Shown here piece by piece: positions 59,701-64,000 of a stretch of DNA of 64,000 nucleotides. How positions within the stretch are numbered: the stretch's first letter is position 1; each line of letters begins with the position of its first letter. A model generated the notes under the pieces. It did no database searches and was not told where the DNA came from. It saw nothing but the letters and a program-made list of their open reading frames with translations. The position numbers and the translations under genes are program-made. The DNA is from Caenorhabditis elegans (taxonomy: Eukaryota > Nematoda > Chromadorea > Rhabditida > Rhabditidae), in assembly GCF_000002985.6 (NCBI RefSeq), contig NC_003281.10, positions 10,602,001 to 10,666,000 on the forward strand, in the 5' to 3' direction.

Positions 59701-62700
59701 ATTTGAAAATGGAATATTACGGTCATGTGTCGATTTACGCAGTTCGTGTACTCCTCGAGGAAAATAGTTAATTAGGTCGGCAAATTTTTTTGTCGACAAA
59801 TTTGACAAATTGCCGGTTTGCCGATTTGCCGGAAATATTCATTTTCGGCGAATTGCCGGTTTGCGGATTTCCTGGAAATTTTCAATTCCGTCAATTTGCC
59901 GATTTGCCGGATATTTTAAATTCCGTCAATTTGCCGATTTGCCTGAAATTATCATATCCGGCAATTTGCCGATTTGCCGGAAATTTTCATATCCGGCAAT
60001 TTGCCGATTTGCCGGAAATTTTCATATCCGGCAATTTGCCGATTTGCCGGAAATTTTCATATCCGGCAATTTGCCGATTTGCCGGAAATTTCAATTCCAG
60101 CAATTTGCCTGTTTGTCGACTTGCCGGAAATTTAATTCCTACAATTTGCCGATTTGCCGGAAATTTTCAATTCCGACAATTTGCCGGTTTGCCGGTTTGC
60201 CGGAATTTTTCAATTCCGACAATTTGCCGGTTTGCCGATTTGCCGGAAAAATTTTCACCGAAAAATTCCCAACAAATTAGCAAGAATGTATGAAAAGAGA
60301 AGAATTTCAACAAAAAAAAAACTGTTGAATCCTCTTCTTAATTTCCTAGGGGAGTTCACGAGCTGCGTAAATCGACACATGGTTGCAAAATTCAAGAGCT
60401 CAACCAATTAGAACTCTTTAATGAGGTGTCAGAGTTCCATTATCTTCTGATATCACATATCTCCTCTCTCTCCTTACGATTAGAGTTGAAAGGCAAAAGT
60501 GTATCAAAACGAATCCATTAACTTTCTTTAATGAGGCCTCTGGAATCATCGTCGCGCATTGCCCCCCTACGCGACGTTGGTTCATTGTTCTTTGCAAAGA
60601 AAAACGGTGAAAAGCAAAGAAACACGGTTGAATGAGATGAAGTAGTAGTTGGTTGTTCTCAAACGACGTCTTCAACAACCGTTTTCAATGTCCACCGCCG
60701 CCGCTTTTTCATTGTAACGGGCGCCCGGGGGTCAGGAGGCACAATGTGTTCGTTCGCCCGTCAACGGCACACACACATTTCGGCACCCCCCTCATCGCCA
60801 CAGCATGACACTTCCGAAAAGTGTTCTGACTTTTGTGTTCACGCGATCAATTCGATCAGGGTTTTGTTTGTCTTTTGCTTCTTCTTCTTCTTCTTTTTTT
60901 CTTCCTCGTCGGCCGCGCTGGCATCGAAAATGACATTTTACTGGAGAATCTACATGTTGCTCTATGCAGGTTTTAGAATTTTGAACTAGTTAATTTGAAT
61001 TAGGGCTTTCTTGGTAGGCAGGCTTGGTTTCAGGGCCCGACGCCTGCCTTTAGCCTCTTTTTTGTATTCTTACGTAAATTTACAAACTTCTAATATTCTC
61101 CTTTCTATGAATTTGATGAAAAACAAATTGAGCCTGAGGCGCGAATTGAGGCGAGAGGCAGTCGGGTTTGCCTCAAGGTTATTCAGGCAGGCGTTTTCAT
61201 GCCTACATGGAAGCCCTAATTTGAATAGTAAGCATTTTTCAAAGTCAAAAATTCACTTATTCCCAAACTTGTGGGTCTTTAATATTTTTAATGTTAACTT
61301 TTCATTACTACTTCCTTTTTCTACTTCCTTTTGATATTTGTGGTTTTTTGGACATTACTGAAGTTCTAATAAACATACGTGTTTCTTAAAACCTACAGTA
61401 ACCTTGAGAGCCAAGAACAATGAGTTTAAAAATGTATCCGAATTTCTTTTTTCCGAATATTTTATTGGGTCCCGTCACAATTGTATCTCAATTTTCTCAT
61501 TTTTTCTAACCTGATCATATTTTGCAACTAATATCCTTCGTTATCCTACAATCTCACTTTCTTCTCACCTTTGAATTAAATTAAATTAATTCAATATCCA
61601 ACTCTTCCAGATATCTCTACATTTCCCCCCATCCCCCAATGATCATTTCTTGACACAATCATGCCCCTCATCCGAAACTACGATTACTATGATCTCCTAA
61701 ATGTGGCGCCGAGCACCTCTGCACACCGCCCGACGGTGATGGTGACGAGCTCGCGATCCTATATGGAACCACAGAAAAGTCGAATATACTATGGGAAGAA
61801 TGAGTGGAGAGGTGGCAACACGACAATTCATGATCCGACAGAGTTTGAGGAGACTACTATGGATAAAAATGCAAATGAGATAGCCGGTGACGATAAACGG
61901 AAAAAGAAACGGTGGAGGGATCTACTGTTTCCGAATAGTAGACACTCATCACGGAAGGATAAGGAGAATTCGAATGTTAGCGTTGCTACGAGAAGCCTGT
62001 CTTCTGTGTCATTCCGATCTGAAAAGCCATCGAGACGACGAGAATCTGGATCCCTATCCCGCCACCGTTACATCCCACCTCCGCCGCTTCCGATGCCTCC
62101 GAGAAGGATCATGACGAGCACGTCGATGGGTTACTCGGATGATGCGATGACGTCATCATCGTCACATACCACTACGGACTATGATGATATTGTTCCAGTA
62201 CCAACACCGTCCTATGTGATATATCCAGCGGCTTCTATCGCTCAGGCCAGCAGGCGGCAGCAACAGGGTTCCGCGAAAAATAGAATTTTTAGAAGTCCTA
62301 CTTATCATCATGGTAAAGAGCATTCACAAAACATCAATTTAAATTAAAACTGACTTTATTTATAAAAACTTAAAAAACGTAAAAACATTGGTTCAATAAT
62401 TTTATTGAATGTTTAGCAAAAAAAAAGTTATATTGTGTATTCTGAAAAAACTTTAAATTTCTCTAATTTTCAGATGCATTTGTGAACTCACACGAATGGA
62501 CGCTGAGCAGGTCGATCAGTGAGATGAAATTGGTGAGTTTTCCCGGTACCGCGCAAAAATTATTATTTTGTGTTTATTGTATAACACTATAAAATGTTTA
62601 TATATAGTTTGCTCTCGGTAGGTGTCACATTACCAAATGATGCTCCAGAGCGGTCACCAGGTGGCTGCTCGTATGGGTATCTCGTGATGTGTGAAGGTCA

Positions 62701-64000
62701 TTTCGGATCCTTTGAGACAAATTGCCACCACCCAGAGAGAGAGAGATGAGATTAGATGATGGTAGCTCGTTTTTTAATAAATAGATTTATAGTAATAATA
62801 ATAATTTATTAGGTTTGGTCATACTTAGATTTAGTTCAAGTAGATAAGGTAGTACAAAGGGGGAATTAATACCAGAAATTGATGAAACAGTTCAATTTGG
62901 AAATATTAATTCCGCCAATTTGCCAGTTTGCCGAATTGCCGGAAATTTTAAATTTCGCCAATTTGTCGGGTTGCCGGAAAAAAAATCGTTGGCCACCCAC
63001 CTATGATTATAAGACAGTAATTATTCGACCATCGCCTTTTGCTCTCAGAACATATTGAGGTTTTGAGTTTCGATGCGGCAAATCTCTTTTTTCCAATATC
63101 TGCCGAGTACGGCCGGCAAAGTTGGCAAATTTGCCGCCCACCCTTGGTTCACTCCCAAATACATCAAGTTTTGGATGTAGATCACTGCAAAAACAGTACG
63201 TCTATCATTTATTTTTTAATGATTGCGCAATTCATCACAGAAAATAGGCACTTTTTGAACTCGAAGCCAGCTGTGCTAGATTCCGTAAGCGGGAATTATG
63301 CTATTGTACGTACATGTGTAAAACCCGGCTATTATTAGCACCTGCGCTAATCTCAAGTACTAGTTGTAGGTGACGTCACGCGTGGCCTACGGTGTATCTG
63401 AGATTTGTCGGAAAATGTATATGTTGTTTTCCAAAATATTAGGCACTTTTTTGAAAAATTTTCCAAAAAAAAACTAGATTACCGATAGTCTCTATTTCTT
63501 CCAAATAATCTATATAACATGCTCCCTTCCTTAAGCCTATCTGAAACTTGCTCCCAGCCAGATTTTGACTCAAATTTTTCTGCCCTCACCTCATTTTAAT
63601 GAGATTACTAATTGAGCGGCGAGCGGCTCATCTTCAAAAGAAGTAGAGTATTGCATCTCGCCAGACGACAGGATTTCCTCTTTCGTCGTTGTTCTCACCC
63701 TCGGCGTTCTCTTTGATTCTCGCAACTCTTGGTTGGATACAAATTACGATGATGACACCTCGAGATTCTATGTTGTTGTACCTAGACATTTTGCAACAAG
63801 ATTCAAATCTTTGGGTACTTCCGGACAGTTGGTACAAGCACAGGATGCTAGGAACACCTGCGTACTTACCAAAGTAATAAACACAAAGAGCTGTCAATTA
63901 AGGCGGCTCACGGGCGATCGTTGGTCACTTAGCTGAGAAGGTTTCGTATTCTCACCTTATTTCCAGACCGCCGTCGCGGCAAAACAAACAAACAAGAATG
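53779..64000 (+). CDS. cnt-2: CNT-2, AGAP-type Arf GAP (N-terminal exons only)
   Basis: AGAP/centaurin-gamma proteins carry a GTPase-like domain, PH domain, ArfGAP zinc finger and ankyrin repeats, and regulate Arf in membrane traffic. Exons seen: 53779-53880 (MSRHLLTGG...[12 protein letters not shown]), 54892-54973 ([20 protein letters not shown]...) and 62474-62532 ([20 protein letters not shown]). They splice in phase and match the conserved start of AGAP1: [19 protein letters not shown], then EQIREHV-like, then DAFVNSQEWTLSR-like. The remaining domains lie beyond the right edge. The ATG follows a TTTTCAG acceptor. The 7.5-kb intron 54974-62473 contains an alternative first coding exon at 61661. 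Intron 62533-64000 runs to the window end. The symbol is from memory. Confidence 0.88.
54415..54453 (+). CDS. Possible alternative first exon of cnt-2
   Basis: ATG at 54415 opens [13 protein letters not shown] and ends at a GTTGGA donor in phase 0, which would join correctly to IYDLLNL at 54892. It is preceded by a pyrimidine-rich, less AT-rich stretch (54220-54400) that could be a promoter. There is no similarity support; it rests only on phase and setting. Confidence 0.3.
55437..55625. repeat. Foldback with GCCTGCCTAC ends
   Basis: GCCTGGATGCCTGCCTACAG near the left and GGTAGGCAGGCATGAAGC with GTGCCTGCCTACTAC near the right form inverted and direct copies of the GTAGGCAGGC motif. Related elements are at 62-115, 36808-36905 and 60978-61225. 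Confidence 0.65.
59724..60382. mobile_element. Non-autonomous TIR element filled with a ~35-nt satellite
   Basis: Terminal inverted repeats of about 37 nt: left CATGTGTCGATTTACGCAGT then TCGTGTACTCCTCGAGG; right, inverted, CCTAGGGGAGTTCACGAGCT then GCGTAAATCGACACATG. The interior (59776-60250) is a tandem array whose best units read TTGCCGATTTGCCGGAAATT plus TTCATATCCGGCAA, about 35 nt, repeated roughly a dozen times with drift. There is no transposase ORF; the open frames through it come only from the 35-mer lacking stops. It sits in the cnt-2 intron. A solo end lies at 22336-22375, and satellite without these ends occurs at 18541, 37108 and 62905. Confidence 0.82.
60978..61225. repeat. Foldback with TAGGGCTT ends
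   Basis: TTGAATTAGGGCTTTCTTGG at the left is the inverse of the right-hand ATGGAAGCCCTAATTTGAA. Just inside are GTAGGCAGGC and GCAGGCGTTTTCATGCCTAC. It is a complete member of the GCCTGCCTAC family, in the cnt-2 intron. Confidence 0.75.
61661..62312 (+). CDS. cnt-2: Alternative first coding exon of cnt-2
   Basis: An ATG at 61661 opens 217 codons without a stop and ends at CATCATG|GTAAAG in the exact phase needed to join [13 protein letters not shown] at 62474. The encoded N-terminus starts [15 protein letters not shown]. It continues with a basic cluster ([13 protein letters not shown]), an SR-rich stretch ([24 protein letters not shown]), a proline-rich [11 protein letters not shown] that could bind SH3 or WW domains, and a Tyr/Asp-rich part. 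It replaces the [10 protein letters not shown] start of the long form. A TCTTCCAG acceptor about 50 nt upstream suits spliced-leader addition. Codon use and composition are coding-like, unlike the surrounding intron. Confidence 0.8.
62533..64000 (+). other. cnt-2 intron to the right edge
   Basis: It contains TTGCCGAATTGCCGG satellite fragments at 62905-62985 and 63110-63140, roughly inverted around a unique middle. A GC-richer patch at 63600-63960 has an open frame on each strand (67 codons plus strand from 63733, 87 codons minus strand). Neither has a clear splice partner, so I do not call a gene; the patch may be another promoter or a short exon. Confidence 0.45.

Larger units (their letters stand above)
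54974..61660 (+). other. Large cnt-2 intron containing probable internal promoter
   Basis: This is a mix of repeats and more complex sequence. Repeats: GGTCTCGCCACG...CCGAGACCC (55078-55137), GCCTGCCTAC foldback (55437-55625), the satellite element (59724-60382), TAATTTGAATTAGGGC/GCCCTAATTTGAA foldback (60978-61225), and CT and CCAT simple repeats near 59111 and 59310. Complex patches at 55830-58100, 58380-59000 and 60420-60780 resemble worm enhancer or first-exon regions, and could drive the isoform that starts at 61661. No complete independent gene is supported. Confidence 0.5.

Noticed and set aside
59776..60250. Regularly spaced repeats resembling a CRISPR array
   Set aside because: The units are contiguous and degenerate without unique spacers, the genome is eukaryotic and no cas-like genes are present. 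It is a satellite.
59790..60293. Long open frames (up to 167 codons) with repeating [13 protein letters not shown] text
   Set aside because: They run straight through the 35-nt satellite, which happens to lack stops in several frames. The protein is only the translated repeat, and there is no splice or start context.
1..64000. Autonomous transposon or reverse transcriptase genes
   Set aside because: Despite many inverted-repeat elements I found no frame with transposase, integrase or polymerase motifs; all elements here appear non-autonomous.

Overview
The window is nuclear DNA of a Caenorhabditis nematode, almost certainly C. elegans. The evidence is AT-rich introns with the worm acceptor TTTTCAG, compact multi-exon genes, likely trans-splice acceptors just upstream of start codons, and worm-type palindromic and satellite repeats. 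Several proteins are recognisable as a known C. elegans chromosome III neighbourhood (the Y39A1A clone region). This placement is from memory of gene content, not from a search. All gene models were rebuilt by hand from splice sites and reading phase; in every complete model the exon lengths sum to a multiple of three.

Layout, left to right. Minus strand 1-1549: 5' part of an unrecognised gene that runs off the left edge. Plus strand: rabx-5 (Rab5 GEF, 3370-10833), a small membrane protein gene (11915-12885) and mrpl-22 (13467-15791). Minus strand: a small secreted cysteine-rich/LRR-like protein (16053-18208). Plus strand: hpr-9 (Rad9, 19720-24152), with an antisense tRNA-Thr(AGU) in one intron. 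Its stop codon overlaps that of the convergent sugar transporter gene swt-4 (24149-26426, minus). Minus strand: a MEIOC-like gene with a polyglutamine run (28623-31499). Then 5.5 kb of repeat-rich intergenic DNA, a small secreted 8-cysteine protein (37033-37701, plus), and dhs-11 (38886-40854, minus), divergent from orc-1 (41134-43959). On the plus strand orc-1 is followed by orc-4 (44171-46813) and emg-1 (47519-48551), an operon-like series. The right end holds 5' exons of cnt-2 (AGAP-type Arf GAP, 53779 to beyond the window), including an alternative first coding exon at 61661.

Functionally the window is rich in genome-maintenance genes: two origin recognition complex subunits in tandem and the 9-1-1 clamp subunit Rad9. 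Ribosome genes (mitochondrial uL22m, rRNA methyltransferase EMG1) and Rab/Arf trafficking genes (rabx-5, cnt-2) are also present. The non-coding part is dominated by foldback elements. At least seven copies of one palindrome family (ends ATTACGGTAACAC, core CTACTGTAGCGC) occur, together with an inverted-repeat element filled with a roughly 35-nt TTGCCGATTTGCCGG satellite and a split inverted array of GGTGGCCTAGAAA units. I found no clearly new multi-gene system. The best leads are a degenerate ATPase site in ORC-4, a probable GC-AG intron in hpr-9, the overlapping convergent stops, the worm MEIOC homologue, a 19-G tract, and mirrored changes inside palindromes.
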